Assembly: GCA_031291415.1 (NCBI GenBank)
Contig: JARLJB010000175.1
Location: forward strand, 62,001 to 126,000
Length of the DNA stretch: 64,000 nt
Direction of reading: 5' to 3'
DNA from: Telmatospirillum sp.
GTDB taxonomy: Bacteria > Pseudomonadota > Alphaproteobacteria > Rhodospirillales > Magnetospirillaceae
Every line of letters begins with the position of its first letter. Position 1 is the stretch's first letter. Position numbers and translations under genes: made by a program. Below the pieces are notes generated by a model. The model saw only the letters and a list, made by a program, of their open reading frames with translations. It had not been told where the DNA came from and made no database searches. Positions 16,708-26,934 of the stretch are shown here, one piece after another.

Positions 16708-17141
16708 CTCGGAGCGGCGATGTTCACAACAAGCCAGTAAAGGCCCAGCTTTTCTACCATGTCGGTGAAGGCGGTAAAGCCGACAGGTTTGCGGATATAG
16801 CTGTTTACGCCAAGATCGTAGCCACGAATGATGTCGGCTTCGTCATCCGACGTGGTCAGGATGGCGACAGGTATCCTCTTCGTATCGGGATTGGCCCTGA
16901 TCTGCCTCAGCACCTCCAGTCCGTCGATCCCCGGAAGCTTCAGGTCGAGGAGGATCAGGGCCGGCTGTTCGCTTTTGTCCCGGCCGGCGAAGGAGCCCCG
17001 GCGCATCAGGTAATCAAGCGCCGATTCCCCATCGCGCACCACGTCGACATCATTGGCGATGCGGCCGCTTTTGAAGGCGTGCAGCATGAGTTCGACATCG
17101 TCGCTGTTGTCCTCGACAAGAAGGACCTTATTGCTGCCCAT
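16704..17141 (-). CDS. Single-domain CheY/Rcp1-like response regulator
   Basis: A 145-residue stand-alone receiver. It shows the acidic pair (LLVEDNSDD), the acceptor Asp in ILLDLKLPGIDG, the Thr/Ser in ILTTSDDE and Lys in YIRKPVGF. The long insert after the acidic pair is typical of Rcp1-type regulators paired with phytochrome-like kinases. The ATG at 17141 overlaps the end of the kinase gene by 14 bases, and its stop overlaps the next gene by 4, so the three genes are translationally coupled. With no output domain, it probably relays phosphate or docks on the neighbouring proteins. Confidence 0.9.
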   Translation of the reverse strand: MGSNKVLLVEDNSDDVELMLHAFKSGRIANDVDVVRDGESALDYLMRRGSFAGRDKSEQPALILLDLKLPGIDGLEVLRQIRANPDTKRIPVAILTTSDDEADIIRGYDLGVNSYIRKPVGFTAFTDMVEKLGLYWLVVNIAAPS

Positions 17142-18759
17142 CGTTCGTCCCTTTTTCCCAGCAGGTAAAATAGAATGTCGCTCCGACACCGACTTGGGCG
17201 TCCGCCCAGACGCGTCCGCCGTGCCTGACAATGATGCGTTGTACCGTGGCCAGGCCGACGCCGGTGCCTTCGAAGTCCTCCGGCCGGTGGAGTCGGACGA
17301 AAGGAGAGAAAAGACGCTTGGCGTGCGCCATATCGAAACCCGTACCATTGTCACGAAGGTGAAACCGGACCTTTCCATCTTGTTGGTCCGCTCCGAAGGT
17401 GATCGATGGATGGGCGGCTTTGCGGGTGTATTTCCAGGCGTTCTCAAACAGGTTTTCCAAGACGACGCCGAGGAGGCGACGGTCGCCTTCGACTGTCAAA
17501 CCAGGTTCGATAACGACGTCGATCTCGCGGTCGGGCGTTTTTTCCCGTAGGCGGTGGACTGTTTCTGCCGCCATGGCGGAAAGATCGAGAGTCTCGATCG
17601 CCAGTTCGCCGCGGGTCGACCGCGACAGCTTGAGAAAGCTGTCGATCATGTCGGCCATGTCTTTGGCCCCGGCGCACATCCGGTCCAGATAGTGCACCGC
17701 CTGTTCGTCCAGGTGTTCTGCGTGTTCTTGCACAAGGATCTGGCCAAATCCCTCGATTCGACGGAGCGGTGCACGGAGATCGTGGGAAACCGAATAGGCG
17801 AACGCCGCCAGTTCCTCGTTGGCGGCTTCCAACTCAAAGGTCCGTTGCTTGACTCGCTGCTCAAGAATGGCATTCAACCGGACAACTTCCCGTTCAGCAT
17901 GAAAGCGCGCGACGATGTCACGCTCCATCTGGGCGTTGGCGTCGGTCAATGCCCGATAAGCGCCAAGCAGGCGGTTCGTCATATCGTTCAAGGAAAAGAC
18001 CAGACCGTCGAGTTCGTCGGGCGGGGTCCTTGGCTTGCCGGGAAGCGCCAGGACCGGACGCTGCTCTGTGAGATCGTAGCGGCTGAGCCATTGCGAGATG
18101 GTGCTGAGGTGACGCCCAACCATCTGATAAAAAATCAGGACGATGAACAGCGCCACGAGGAAGATCTTGATCGCCTGGCTGACCAGGATCACCACCGCAG
18201 CGTCGATCAGCCTCTGGTAGACCCCACTGAAGGTCGCCTCGGCATGCAAGGTGCCGATGCGCCGCGCCACCCCTTCACTGGTGTAGAAAATGGGATAGTC
18301 GCGGAAAAGAGCGGCCTTCTTCTGTTTCGAACCGGCCTTGACCGACAGGTTGGAGGTGTACTCACCGGTCTCGGTGACTTCCAGCGCCTGCATATCGGGC
18401 AGGCGAAGGAGCCCATCGAGGATGGTCTGCAATTGGTCGATGTCGACATTCCACAGGCTGGTGGCGATCACGCCGAGGCTGCCCCGGTCGATTTCGTCGA
18501 AGTGGTTTTCAATGACATCGATATCGCGGCGGTAATCGAGGTAGAGCTGCAGAACGGTCGAAACCAATGTGACGAAGGTACTGAAAAGGACCACGGAAAT
18601 AAGCATCCGCAAGCCAATTCCGCCAGAAAAGCGTTTATTGGCAAGCGAGCGAAGGGTCGTTCGAATACCTTCGCTTTCGGCGAAAGAATCTTTTTCCGAG
18701 TGGACGTCGACTGACGAAGGGGCGGCGGCGTCAGGCGGGTTTCCATTTCGCTGCGGCAT
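17128..18759 (-). CDS. Membrane sensor histidine kinase
   Basis: A 543-residue kinase. It has two transmembrane helices (about residues 50-72 and 183-207) around a roughly 110-residue periplasmic sensor, a HAMP-like linker (about 207-275) and a coiled coil. The HisKA box is VSHDLRAPLRRIEGF with phospho-acceptor H326. The HATPase domain has an N box (ENAWKYT) and G boxes (DNGTGFD, GTGVGLA). The ligand of the periplasmic domain is unknown. It is first in the operon with the CheY-like regulator and the GGDEF-EAL protein, so an external signal should control cyclic-di-GMP. GGGGGA lies just before the ATG. Confidence 0.9.
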   Translation of the reverse strand: MPQRNGNPPDAAAPSSVDVHSEKDSFAESEGIRTTLRSLANKRFSGGIGLRMLISVVLFSTFVTLVSTVLQLYLDYRRDIDVIENHFDEIDRGSLGVIATSLWNVDIDQLQTILDGLLRLPDMQALEVTETGEYTSNLSVKAGSKQKKAALFRDYPIFYTSEGVARRIGTLHAEATFSGVYQRLIDAAVVILVSQAIKIFLVALFIVLIFYQMVGRHLSTISQWLSRYDLTEQRPVLALPGKPRTPPDELDGLVFSLNDMTNRLLGAYRALTDANAQMERDIVARFHAEREVVRLNAILEQRVKQRTFELEAANEELAAFAYSVSHDLRAPLRRIEGFGQILVQEHAEHLDEQAVHYLDRMCAGAKDMADMIDSFLKLSRSTRGELAIETLDLSAMAAETVHRLREKTPDREIDVVIEPGLTVEGDRRLLGVVLENLFENAWKYTRKAAHPSITFGADQQDGKVRFHLRDNGTGFDMAHAKRLFSPFVRLHRPEDFEGTGVGLATVQRIIVRHGGRVWADAQVGVGATFYFTCWEKGTNDGQQ

Positions 18760-18876
18760 ATATCCCCCGGAGAAAGCTCTCGAGATGACAAGCCTATGCT
18801 AACGCCATAGCGGTTTTACTACTAGGGTAGAATGACATCCCATGGCGTGCACTTAAGGGATGCTCCATTTTCGCGA

Positions 18877-18904
18877 ACCGCGTAGCGGTGCGGATATTTT
18901 TTTT
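18877..18904 (+). terminator. Possible attenuator-like hairpin upstream of the PAS-GGDEF-EAL gene
   Basis: ACCGC-GTA-GCGGT is a short GC stem followed after seven bases by eight T residues. It lies about 90 bases before the start of the rightward gene and after no complete plus-strand gene, so it could act as a leader terminator. The gap between stem and T-run makes this weak. Confidence 0.3.
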
Positions 18905-18993
18905 GTCTTTCCAACTTTTGTGGAATACTCCCCGTAAGACCTATTTTGAAAAATGAAGGACAGGCAACCATCAATGACTGAGACTGGCGGTCC

Positions 18994-21018
18994 ATGTTGG
19001 ACGGCGATCTGAACGGATTGTTGGTCGTTCTGGACGAGTGTCCCGTGGGAGTCTCGGTGTCGCGGCGCCGTGATGGACACGTTGTCTATGCAAACCGTCG
19101 TTTCGCGGAACTGACGGGGCTATCGCTTGCCGATATTATCGCCGCGCCGGCGCGGCGTTTTTTTGTCGACGGCCAACAGCGCGACGCCATCGTCGATCGT
19201 CTGAAGCGCAAAGGGCGGGTCGACAATATCCATGTCCCGTTTCGCCGGGCCGACGGTTCGATGCTATGGGCGCTTTTGACGGTTCATTCGGCGCATTTGA
19301 ATGGCGACGACGTCAATTTCGCCTGGATCTCCGATATCAGCGAACGAAAACAGACGGAAGGGCGTTTGCGCCTGCTGTCCGCGGCGGTCGAACAGGCGCC
19401 GGTTACCGTATTGGTAACCGACAAGGCTGGGCGGATCGAATATGTCAATCAGGCGTTTAGCCAGGTGACCGGTTATTCGATGGACGAAGCCATTGGCCAG
19501 AATCCGCGAATGCTGAGTTCTGGAGAGGTTTCCAGAGAGGTCTTCCACGACCTGTGGAAGGCGATTTCGTCTGGCAATACCTGGCAGGGCGAGCTCTGCA
19601 ACAGAAAGAAGGATGGCAGTCTCTTCTGGGAGCATGCGACCGTTTCACCCGTCAAAGACGAGGGGGGGGCCATCGCTCACTACTTGGCGGTAAAAGAAGA
19701 TATCACTCTTCGCAAGGAGTACGAGGACAGGCTTGAACATCAAGCCAATCACGACCAGTTGACCGGATTGCCCAATCGGGTTCTGGCAATGGATCGCCTT
19801 GGACAGGCGCTGGCCTTGGCTGGGCGTGGCGGCAAGGTCGTGGTGGTCATGGTGGTCATTCTCGACGATATCGGCAAGGTCAACGATACTCTCGGGTTCA
19901 AGGCCGGTGATGCGGCGGTGATCGCGTTCAGTCAGCGTCTAAGCCGGACCATGCGCCAGTGCGACACGTTGGCGCGTCTCAGTGGCAACGAATTCCTCGT
20001 CATTATCGGTGATATCGATACCCCCGCCATGGCCGAGGTGTCGGCGCATCGCATTCTTGAGGATTGCCATCAGTCCTTGAAGATTGAAGGCCGCGACATC
20101 TTCCTGACCGCTCGGATCGGCATGACTGCATACCCGACGGACGGAAGGGATCCTCTGGTGTTGATCCGCAATGCCCATGCGGCGACGGTCCGCTCGGAGG
20201 AGCGAGGTCGCAACAGCTTTCGGTTTTTCACCCCGAAGATGGATGAGGAGGCGCAGGCCCGCCTCAAGATCGAAGGCAGTCTACGAAATGCCATCGAGAG
20301 AAACGAGCTGTCTGTCTTTTATCAGCCAATCGTCGCCGCCGGCAGCCGGCGGTTGATCGGCACCGAGGCGCTTCTTCGCTGGTCGCATCCGGAACTTGGT
20401 TCCGTCTCGCCGGATCGTTTTATTCCGATTGCCGAAGCAAGCGACTTGATCCTGCCGATCAGCGACTGGGTTTTGCGTCAGGCTTGCCGGGATGCCAGCC
20501 GATGGCAGGCGAAAATGGGGATATTCAAGCTGGCGGTCAATTTTTCCCCGCGTCAATTCCGTAGCCTTGATCTCGTTGAAAAAATTCTTGATATCTTGGA
20601 AGAGGAAGGTTTCCCAAAAGAATGTTTGGAGGTCGAAGTAACGGAAAGATTGCTGATGAGCGGCATGAATAATGCCAAGATTATTCTTGATACTATTAAA
20701 AGTTTTGATATTTCTCTTTCGATAGATGATTTTGGGACTGGTTATTCATCATTGGGGTATTTGCAGAACTTTCAATTTGATACATTGAAGATCGACAGAA
20801 GCTTCGTCAAAGAGGTGGACGGCGCGGAAGCGTCGCGCTCTTTGGCGAGCGCCATTATTGAAATGGCCAGGGCGCTGCATATGGAAGTCGTTGCCGAGGG
20901 CGTCGAAACCGTTGAGCAAGAACGAATCCTGGGTGAGTTGGGGTGCCAGGCGATGCAAGGTTACCTGTTCGGCCGGCCGATGCCGGCCAACGAGTTCGAC
21001 GTCTTAATCGGATTGTGA
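18994..21018 (+). CDS. PAS-PAS-GGDEF(degenerate)-EAL cyclic-di-GMP phosphodiesterase
   Basis: A 674-residue cytoplasmic protein. Two PAS domains span about residues 5-120 and 125-245. The GGDEF domain (about 255-410) has SGNEF in place of GGDEF, so cyclase activity is unlikely. The EAL domain (about 425-674) keeps TEALLRW, EVTERLL, DDFGTGYSSLGYL and EVVAEGVET and should hydrolyse cyclic-di-GMP. Degenerate GGDEF domains often bind GTP to stimulate EAL. The start is fixed by an in-frame stop at 18979; the ribosome site is weak, and a 12-codon frame (18974-19012) overlaps it. The gene is divergent from the kinase operon. Confidence 0.9.
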   Translation: MLDGDLNGLLVVLDECPVGVSVSRRRDGHVVYANRRFAELTGLSLADIIAAPARRFFVDGQQRDAIVDRLKRKGRVDNIHVPFRRADGSMLWALLTVHSAHLNGDDVNFAWISDISERKQTEGRLRLLSAAVEQAPVTVLVTDKAGRIEYVNQAFSQVTGYSMDEAIGQNPRMLSSGEVSREVFHDLWKAISSGNTWQGELCNRKKDGSLFWEHATVSPVKDEGGAIAHYLAVKEDITLRKEYEDRLEHQANHDQLTGLPNRVLAMDRLGQALALAGRGGKVVVVMVVILDDIGKVNDTLGFKAGDAAVIAFSQRLSRTMRQCDTLARLSGNEFLVIIGDIDTPAMAEVSAHRILEDCHQSLKIEGRDIFLTARIGMTAYPTDGRDPLVLIRNAHAATVRSEERGRNSFRFFTPKMDEEAQARLKIEGSLRNAIERNELSVFYQPIVAAGSRRLIGTEALLRWSHPELGSVSPDRFIPIAEASDLILPISDWVLRQACRDASRWQAKMGIFKLAVNFSPRQFRSLDLVEKILDILEEEGFPKECLEVEVTERLLMSGMNNAKIILDTIKSFDISLSIDDFGTGYSSLGYLQNFQFDTLKIDRSFVKEVDGAEASRSLASAIIEMARALHMEVVAEGVETVEQERILGELGCQAMQGYLFGRPMPANEFDVLIGL

Positions 21019-21053
21019 TGTCCTGGCGCTCACTGCAGCGGAGTCCATGAAGA

Positions 21054-21695
21054 GTGCTTCCCGACCGCCGCCGGCTGGCTCAAACGATCCTCATCACGTC
21101 CCTTGCGGGCGCCCTGGTGACACTGGGGGCGGTGTTGCTTCTTGACCGGCCGATCTCCCAGTGGTCGCACGCCCATCTGCATGGCATGCAGGCCTTCCTG
21201 TGGTTGACCAGGATCGCCGAACCGGCGGCTCCGCTGGCTCTGGGCGGTGCCTGTGGTTTGGCTGTCGCCTGGCTTTGCGGCTGGCAGCCGGGACGCGGCG
21301 GCAGGGTCCTTCTGGCCCTTTGCCTGGCGACCCTGCTGGCCTTGGGAATCAAGGAGGAGCTGAAATATGCCATCGGCCGGACGTGGCCGGAGACCTGGAC
21401 CAACGGCAATCCTTCCTGGATCGGCAACGGGGTGTTTGCCATGGAGCCGTTTCACGGCGGTGCCGGTTGGGCCTCGTTTCCCTCGGGCCACACCTCTGTG
21501 GTTGCTGCCCCGATGGGTGTCCTGTGGTTTGCCTGCCCACGCTGGCGGCTCGCTTGCGTCCTGCCGGTGTTTCTAGTGGCGATTGGCCTGCTGGGGGCTG
21601 ATTACCATTGGCTGAGCGATATCATCGGCGGCTCTTTGGTTGGCATGGCTTCGGCCGTCGGAGCGCTTGCCGCGGTCGAAACAGAAAGGCGATGA
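21054..21695 (+). CDS. PAP2-family membrane phosphatase
   Basis: A 213-residue protein with about six transmembrane helices. The three phosphatase motifs are recognisable: KYAIGRTWP (KxxxxxxRP-like, about residue 105), PSGHTS, and ADYHWLSDIIGG holding the catalytic His and Asp. The Arg normally six residues before that His appears to be missing. Likely substrates are lipid phosphates such as undecaprenyl pyrophosphate or phosphatidic acid. The GTG at 21054 has GGAG ten bases upstream, and other frames close before it. It follows the EAL gene by 35 bases and may be co-transcribed. Confidence 0.8.
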   Translation: MLPDRRRLAQTILITSLAGALVTLGAVLLLDRPISQWSHAHLHGMQAFLWLTRIAEPAAPLALGGACGLAVAWLCGWQPGRGGRVLLALCLATLLALGIKEELKYAIGRTWPETWTNGNPSWIGNGVFAMEPFHGGAGWASFPSGHTSVVAAPMGVLWFACPRWRLACVLPVFLVAIGLLGADYHWLSDIIGGSLVGMASAVGALAAVETERR

Positions 21696-21722
21696 ACGGG
21701 CCTGCCGTCCATCGCCTTTGAT
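21688..21722 (+). terminator. Possible terminator of the PAP2 gene
   Basis: GGCGATG (21688-21694) pairs with CATCGCC (21710-21716), followed by TTTGATTT. The left arm overlaps the stop codon. The stem is short and the T-run broken. Confidence 0.45.
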
Positions 21723-21816
21723 TTATGCCAAGTCTTGGTGGGTCCTCCTCATCGAGGCTTGGCATGAGCCATTCCCATTGCAGATTGGCATTCCCGTCGG
21801 GAACGTCTTTCGAGCG

Positions 21817-22290
21817 TCACAAACCGACTTGCATGATCTGCAGGAAAAATGTCGGAGGTGTCCGTTTGGCCGATTTGCCGACGCTATTGCTGCGCGCCCG
21901 ATCCAAACGGACAGTCTCGGCAATCTTGTCGGAAAGGCGTGCCTGCCCCTCGGCATCGCTGATCGTCCCTTTGTCGGCCAATTCGGCGACCCGCAGCCGT
22001 TCAGCCGAAAGGGTCGCGACGATATCGGGATAGGAATAGTTCACGTCGAACATCGCCGACTGGAAGGCTGCATTCACGCATCGTGCATAGTCGACGCGGG
22101 TCGTTGTCTGACCGGCTTTCCGGGCGGCGCTACAGGCGTTGATGTCTTGGGTCATCCGGTCGAGTCGCTGCTGGTTCATCTGGTTTTGCGACGCGGTGGT
22201 GTCATCGGAGTCCAAGAGTCCTTCGACCATACTGCAACCGGACAGAACGGTACCGCAGACCAGCATGGCTAGGAACACGGCTGTGCGCAT
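21817..22290 (-). CDS. Putative lipoprotein
   Basis: A 157-residue protein with a lipoprotein signal: hydrophobic stretch, then lipobox LSGC with Cys at about residue 19. The mature part is polar, with Gln- and Asn-rich and helical segments, and I know no domain for it. The ATG at 22290 has an AAGGTGAG site. It follows malate synthase G on the same strand, 153 bases away. I cannot assign a function. Confidence 0.75.
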   Translation of the reverse strand: MRTAVFLAMLVCGTVLSGCSMVEGLLDSDDTTASQNQMNQQRLDRMTQDINACSAARKAGQTTTRVDYARCVNAAFQSAMFDVNYSYPDIVATLSAERLRVAELADKGTISDAEGQARLSDKIAETVRLDRARSNSVGKSAKRTPPTFFLQIMQVGL

Positions 22291-22443
22291 TGTCTCACCT
22301 TTCTTAGGGAAAGCGGCAAGGTAGCATCGCGACGGCGGCAGGGCAATCGGGCGAAGACCGATTGTCCCGCTTTGTTCATGGCCTTCGGTCGCCGGGCGGA
22401 CGCATCCGCGACGAGGCGTTGAAAGATGATCGGAAACAAACAA

Positions 22444-24615
22444 TCATCGCGCGTTTGCCCGTTTGACTTCGGCCCGGCGCCGGTGGAGCGTTGGTTCGGT
22501 ATAGCCGTTGGGTTGGTCGCGACCGAGGAAGACCAGGTCGCAGGCGGCTTTGAAAGCGATGCTGGACTCGAAATCGGCGGCCATTGGACGGTAACCCGGA
22601 TCGTCGGCGTTCTGCCGGTCGACGACGGCTGCCATGCGCTTCAAGGTCTCGGTGACCTGTTCGGCCGAACAGATGCCGTGATGCAGCCAGTTGGCGATAT
22701 GTTGACTGGAAATGCGAAGTGTCGCGCGGTCCTCCATCAGGCCGATATTGTGGATGTCGGGGACTTTGGAACAGCCGATACCCTGATCGATCCAGCGCAC
22801 GACATAGCCCAGGATTCCCTGAGCATTGTTATCGAGCTCCTGTTGGATTTCGTCTTGCGACCAGTTGGGCCGATCTGCGACCGGGATGGTTAGAATGTCC
22901 TCGAGTTTCGCTCGCGGACGGGTCGCTAGCTCGGTCTGGCGGACGGCCACATCGACCTTATGATAGTGTGTGGCATGCAAGGTCGCCGCGGTGGGCGAGG
23001 GGACCCATGCGGTGTTGGCGCCGGCATTCGGATGGCCGATCTTGGCCGTCAGCATGTCGGCCATCTTGTCGGGCATTGCCCACATTCCCTTGCCGATCTG
23101 AGCGCGGCCCTTGAGGCCGGCGGCCAGACCGGTGTCGACATTCCAATCCTCGTATGCCTTGATCCACGCGGAATTTTTCATGTCGCCCTTGCGGATCATC
23201 GGGCCGGCTTCCATCGAGGTGTGAATTTCATCTCCGGTTCGATCCAGGAAACCGGTATTGATGAACACCACGCGATCGCTGGCGGCGCGAATGCATTCCT
23301 TGAGATTGACGGTGGTTCGCCGTTCCTCGTCCATAATGCCCATCTTGATGGTATGGGGAGGCAGGTCGAGCACCATTTCGACCCGGCCGAACAGATCGTT
23401 GGCGAATGCCACTTCTTGCGGACCGTGCATCTTCGGTTTGACGATGTAAATCGATCCGGCGCGGCTGTTGCGCCGGCTTCCCCTGATGTCGTGCAAGGCG
23501 ATCAGCGAGGTGAACAGGGCATCAAGAATGCCTTCCGGCGCCGGGCTTCCATCGGCAAGCCGAACGGCGTCGATGGTCATCAGATGCCCGACGTTGCGAA
23601 TGAGCATCAAACTGCGGCCGGGCACCGTGACGGGCCTCCCGTCGGGACCGGTGTAGCTGCGGTCGGGGTTGAGGGCGCGTTCGACCGTTTTGCCGCCCTT
23701 GGGAAAGGACGCCGTTAGCGTTCCCCGCATCAGCCCAAGCCAATTGCGATAAGCCAGAACTTTGTCTTCGGCATCGACCGCGGCAATGGAATCTTCCATG
23801 TCCTGGATGGTGGTGATCGCCGATTCGATGACGACATCGCTGATCGCCGCCGGATCGGTGCTGCCGATCCGGTGCTGGGCATCGATATGAATTTCGACAT
23901 GCAGGCCGTGGTGCCGGAGGAGAACCAACGACGGCTTGTCGGCCGTTCCCTGGTAACCGGCGAAGGCATTGGGATCGGCCAGCCCGACCGTGCCGCCATC
24001 AGCCAGCGTGACGGTGAGAGTCCTGCCGTCCACCTGGTAGCGTTTCGCCGCGTGGTGCGATCCCTTTGCCAAAGGTGCAGCCACGTCAAGAAAATCGCGG
24101 GCGGCGGCGATGACTTTGGCGCCGCGTGCCGGGTTGTAACCGGCGGTGATGCCGGCGCCGCCGTCGGCGGAAATGGCGTCAGTCCCGTAAAGCGCGTCGT
24201 AGAGGCTGCCCCAGCGCGCGTTGGCGGCATTCAGGGCGTAACGTGCATTCATGACCGGCACGACAAGCTGTGGTCCGGCAATGGTGGCGATTTCGGGATC
24301 GACCTGATGGGTGCCGATACTGAAGTCCGGTCCTTCCGGCAGCAGATAGCCGAGGCTTTCGAGGAAGGCACGATAGGCGCCCGCATCGAAGACTTTTCCT
24401 CGCCGCTCACGATGCCAGGCGTCGATGGCTGTCTGAAGTTCGTCGCGACGCGCCAACAGTTTGCGGTTCCTGGGCACAAGGTCGGCCAGTATCGCCTCCA
24501 GTCCCTGCCACAAAGTGCGATCATCGACGCCCGAGCCGGGGAGAACTTCTTCGTTGACGAAATCGAAAAGAACTTTGGCGATCGACAGGCTGTCGGAGGC
24601 GATCCATTGGGTCAC
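22444..24615 (-). CDS. glcB: Malate synthase G
   Basis: A 723-residue enzyme, the same length as E. coli GlcB. It condenses glyoxylate and acetyl-CoA to malate, completing glyoxylate or glycolate use. The segments [28 protein letters not shown] and [17 protein letters not shown] are characteristic of the G isoform, and the EDS region carries catalytic acid residues. It starts with GTG, with GAGGA nine bases upstream. Lactate permease lies upstream on the same strand, with a strong hairpin between, so the two are transcribed at least partly separately. Both serve two- and three-carbon acid metabolism. Confidence 0.95.
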   Translation of the reverse strand: MTQWIASDSLSIAKVLFDFVNEEVLPGSGVDDRTLWQGLEAILADLVPRNRKLLARRDELQTAIDAWHRERRGKVFDAGAYRAFLESLGYLLPEGPDFSIGTHQVDPEIATIAGPQLVVPVMNARYALNAANARWGSLYDALYGTDAISADGGAGITAGYNPARGAKVIAAARDFLDVAAPLAKGSHHAAKRYQVDGRTLTVTLADGGTVGLADPNAFAGYQGTADKPSLVLLRHHGLHVEIHIDAQHRIGSTDPAAISDVVIESAITTIQDMEDSIAAVDAEDKVLAYRNWLGLMRGTLTASFPKGGKTVERALNPDRSYTGPDGRPVTVPGRSLMLIRNVGHLMTIDAVRLADGSPAPEGILDALFTSLIALHDIRGSRRNSRAGSIYIVKPKMHGPQEVAFANDLFGRVEMVLDLPPHTIKMGIMDEERRTTVNLKECIRAASDRVVFINTGFLDRTGDEIHTSMEAGPMIRKGDMKNSAWIKAYEDWNVDTGLAAGLKGRAQIGKGMWAMPDKMADMLTAKIGHPNAGANTAWVPSPTAATLHATHYHKVDVAVRQTELATRPRAKLEDILTIPVADRPNWSQDEIQQELDNNAQGILGYVVRWIDQGIGCSKVPDIHNIGLMEDRATLRISSQHIANWLHHGICSAEQVTETLKRMAAVVDRQNADDPGYRPMAADFESSIAFKAACDLVFLGRDQPNGYTEPTLHRRRAEVKRANAR

Positions 24616-24731
24616 GATGTCGTTCCTCTTCCGTTGAAGGTGGCCGGGAAGGCGATGCCGGGATCTTGCTGTCCGGCCGGCCTCTCGTCAATGAACCGGA
24701 AGGATGGGGTCTGGTCGGCCCATAAAGAAGT

Positions 24732-24750
24732 GGCGCCGCAGGGCGGCGCC
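24732..24750. other. Second hairpin after the lactate permease gene
   Basis: GGCGCCGC-AG-GGCGGCGCC is a stable GC stem between the main terminator (24769-24799) and malate synthase. It may back up termination or stabilise a 3' end. Confidence 0.45.
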
Positions 24751-24768
24751 AAGAGGTGGGGAGAAGAA

Positions 24769-24799
24769 GGAGGGAAGCGGCAATGCGCCGCTTCCCTCC
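24769..24799 (-). terminator. Rho-independent terminator of the lactate permease gene
   Basis: GGAGGGAAGCGGC pairs perfectly with GCCGCTTCCCTCC around a 5-base loop, five bases beyond the stop. On the minus strand it is followed by TTCTTCTCC, a U-rich tract. Confidence 0.75.
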
Positions 24800-24803
24800 A
24801 TGA

Positions 24804-26444
24804 TCAGGGGATGGTGCCTGGGATCAGGTAACCTTGGATGGTGGTGAGAATGCCAACCATGATGACCAGGATAAGGCTGCTTTTCAGAGTGAACTTGAAC
24901 AGCTCGGACTCGCGTCCGACCATACCCACGGCAGCGCACGCGACGGCAATCGATTGGGGCGAAATCATCTTGCCGATGGTGCCGCCGGTACTGTTGGCCG
25001 CCACCAGAAGAATGTCGCTGACGCCGATCTGCTGGGCTGTGGTGCCCTGCAGGGCGCAGAACAGAGCATTCGATGACGTGTCCGAACCGGTCAGGAAAAC
25101 ACCGACCCAGCCAAGGACCGGCGAGAAGAAGGTGAACGAGCTTCCGGTCTGGGCGAACATCAGGGCCAATGTCGAAGACAGGCCGGAATAGTTGCAGACA
25201 TAGGCAAAAGCGACGACGGCGCCGATTGTCCAGATGGGCATCTTGAGGTCGTTCAGAACCTCGAAGAAGGTCGACACGCCAAGCGACACCTTGCCCTTGA
25301 TCACCGCCAGCGAGACGATGGCGGCAACCAGAATGGCCGTGCCGGTGGCCGATACCAGATTGAGGCTGAAGCTTGCTCCATAGGGCGTCGCGGCGGTGGC
25401 GATCGGCGGCACCTTGATCACCAGCTTGTCGAGATAGGGAACGGCAAAGGTGATGGTGGTTTCGTAAAGCGCCCCACCCTTGGCGAACAGGACCTTGAAG
25501 AACGGCAGATTCCACAAGACGACGGCCAGGGTCAGGATGATGTACGGCGACCAGGCCATGAAGATCTCGCCACCGGTATAATGCTTGGTCTGCGTGACGG
25601 TCTTGTCGTCCTTGAAACGGAAGATATTCTTCGGTTTCCAGAATTTCAGGAAGACGGTGACGCAGACCAGGCTGAAGACGGAACCGAGGATGGCCGGCAG
25701 TTCGTAGCCGATGTAATTGGAGGCCAGCAACTGGCCGATATCGAAGCTGACCGCTGCCACCAGGACCGCCGGCCAAGTCTCCTTGACACCTTTCCAGCCG
25801 TCCATGATCGCGATGACCCAGAACGGCACCAGCAATGTCATGACCGCCAGCACGCGTCCGGCTTCGGCGCCAACCTTGAACGCGTCGACACCTGCAACCT
25901 GGGCGCCCACCAGAATCGGAATTCCCATGGCGCCGAAAGCCACCGGCGCGGTGTTGGCAATCAGGCAAAGCCCGGCGGCATAAAGCGGATTGAAGCCGAG
26001 ACCTGCCAGCAATGCCGAAGTGATGGCGACCGGAGCGCCAAAACCCGCAGCGCCCTCAAGGAAGGCGCCAAAGGAGAAACCAATCAACAGCATCTGCAGG
26101 CGTTGGTCTTCGGTGACGGAGACGATGGACGCGCGGATGATCTCGAATTGCCCGGTCTTGACCGTCAATTTATAAAGGAACACTGCCGCAATGATGATCC
26201 AGGCGATTGGCCAAAGACCGAAACAGAAACCGTCGGCAATGGCCGCCACAGCTGTGACCAGGGGCATATGGTAGAAGAACACGGCGACCAGCGTCGCGAT
26301 AATCACCGTGACGGTGCCCGCGACGTGCCCCTTCATCTTGAAAACGGTCAGAGCCAGGAAAAAGAAGATAATCGGCAGAGCGGCGACCAGTGACGATAGC
26401 CATAGGTTACCGAGTGGATCGTATACCTGCGTCCAAGTTTGCAT
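24804..26444 (-). CDS. lctP: L-lactate permease (LctP/LldP family)
   Basis: A 546-residue inner-membrane transporter with about 12-14 helices. It imports lactate, and often glycolate, with protons. Family segments include [31 protein letters not shown] and the C-terminal [10 protein letters not shown] and [15 protein letters not shown]. The ATG at 26444 ([10 protein letters not shown], the usual family start) has GAGGAG eight bases upstream; the longer frame to 26534 lacks these. No lactate dehydrogenase gene is adjacent. Malate synthase G downstream would use the glyoxylate if glycolate is a substrate. Confidence 0.92.
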   Translation of the reverse strand: MQTWTQVYDPLGNLWLSSLVAALPIIFFFLALTVFKMKGHVAGTVTVIIATLVAVFFYHMPLVTAVAAIADGFCFGLWPIAWIIIAAVFLYKLTVKTGQFEIIRASIVSVTEDQRLQMLLIGFSFGAFLEGAAGFGAPVAITSALLAGLGFNPLYAAGLCLIANTAPVAFGAMGIPILVGAQVAGVDAFKVGAEAGRVLAVMTLLVPFWVIAIMDGWKGVKETWPAVLVAAVSFDIGQLLASNYIGYELPAILGSVFSLVCVTVFLKFWKPKNIFRFKDDKTVTQTKHYTGGEIFMAWSPYIILTLAVVLWNLPFFKVLFAKGGALYETTITFAVPYLDKLVIKVPPIATAATPYGASFSLNLVSATGTAILVAAIVSLAVIKGKVSLGVSTFFEVLNDLKMPIWTIGAVVAFAYVCNYSGLSSTLALMFAQTGSSFTFFSPVLGWVGVFLTGSDTSSNALFCALQGTTAQQIGVSDILLVAANSTGGTIGKMISPQSIAVACAAVGMVGRESELFKFTLKSSLILVIMVGILTTIQGYLIPGTIP

Positions 26445-26934
26445 ATTCGCTCCTCGTGTCGGCCGAGAGCCCGTCGGTTTGAATGCAGGCGTGCGGCAGC
26501 ACTGTAGCTTTTCTTGGTCATGGTTCGCTGCCATCGTGCGTGTCCGGTTAAATCGGACTGGTGTGCACGTGCCCGGATCGTTTCCCCCTTGGATGGCCTT
26601 CGGCTAGCCAATGCCCGGCATGGTAAAATGAATTGACCACGAAAGTAAAGTAGGTAATAAACTCCACACCGTTTTATTCCAATGGAATGTGCATTTTTCC
26701 ACCGGTTTTCCTCGGTTGAGAAGCTTTCGAAGCGTACCCGCGCTGATCGGTGGCGAAACAGTCGCGTCCGGCAGCCGGGCGGCGCCGGCTGGATATCTTT
26801 CGCTCGGGGGCGTGAGCAGGCATCTCGATCTGTCCCCCGAGGGCGGGCTGGACCTCTCGGCACGGCCCTGTAGAATGGCGTCCCGCTGTCAGGCGGCGCG
26901 CGGCGCCGGCGGGTTCTTGGAAAGGACGCTGTCG
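26445..26934. other. Divergent intergenic region, lactate permease / GST
   Basis: About 490 bases without a convincing gene. A longer frame upstream of the GST start (from 26689) and a minus-strand frame crossing the region have no ribosome site and no protein-like composition. An AT-richer part at about 26620-26700 probably holds promoters for one or both flanking genes, but I see no clear consensus. Confidence 0.4.

Noticed and set aside
26689..26934. N-terminal extension of the GST gene
   Set aside because: The family start and an AAAGGA site fit the ATG at 26935; the upstream codons encode no known domain.
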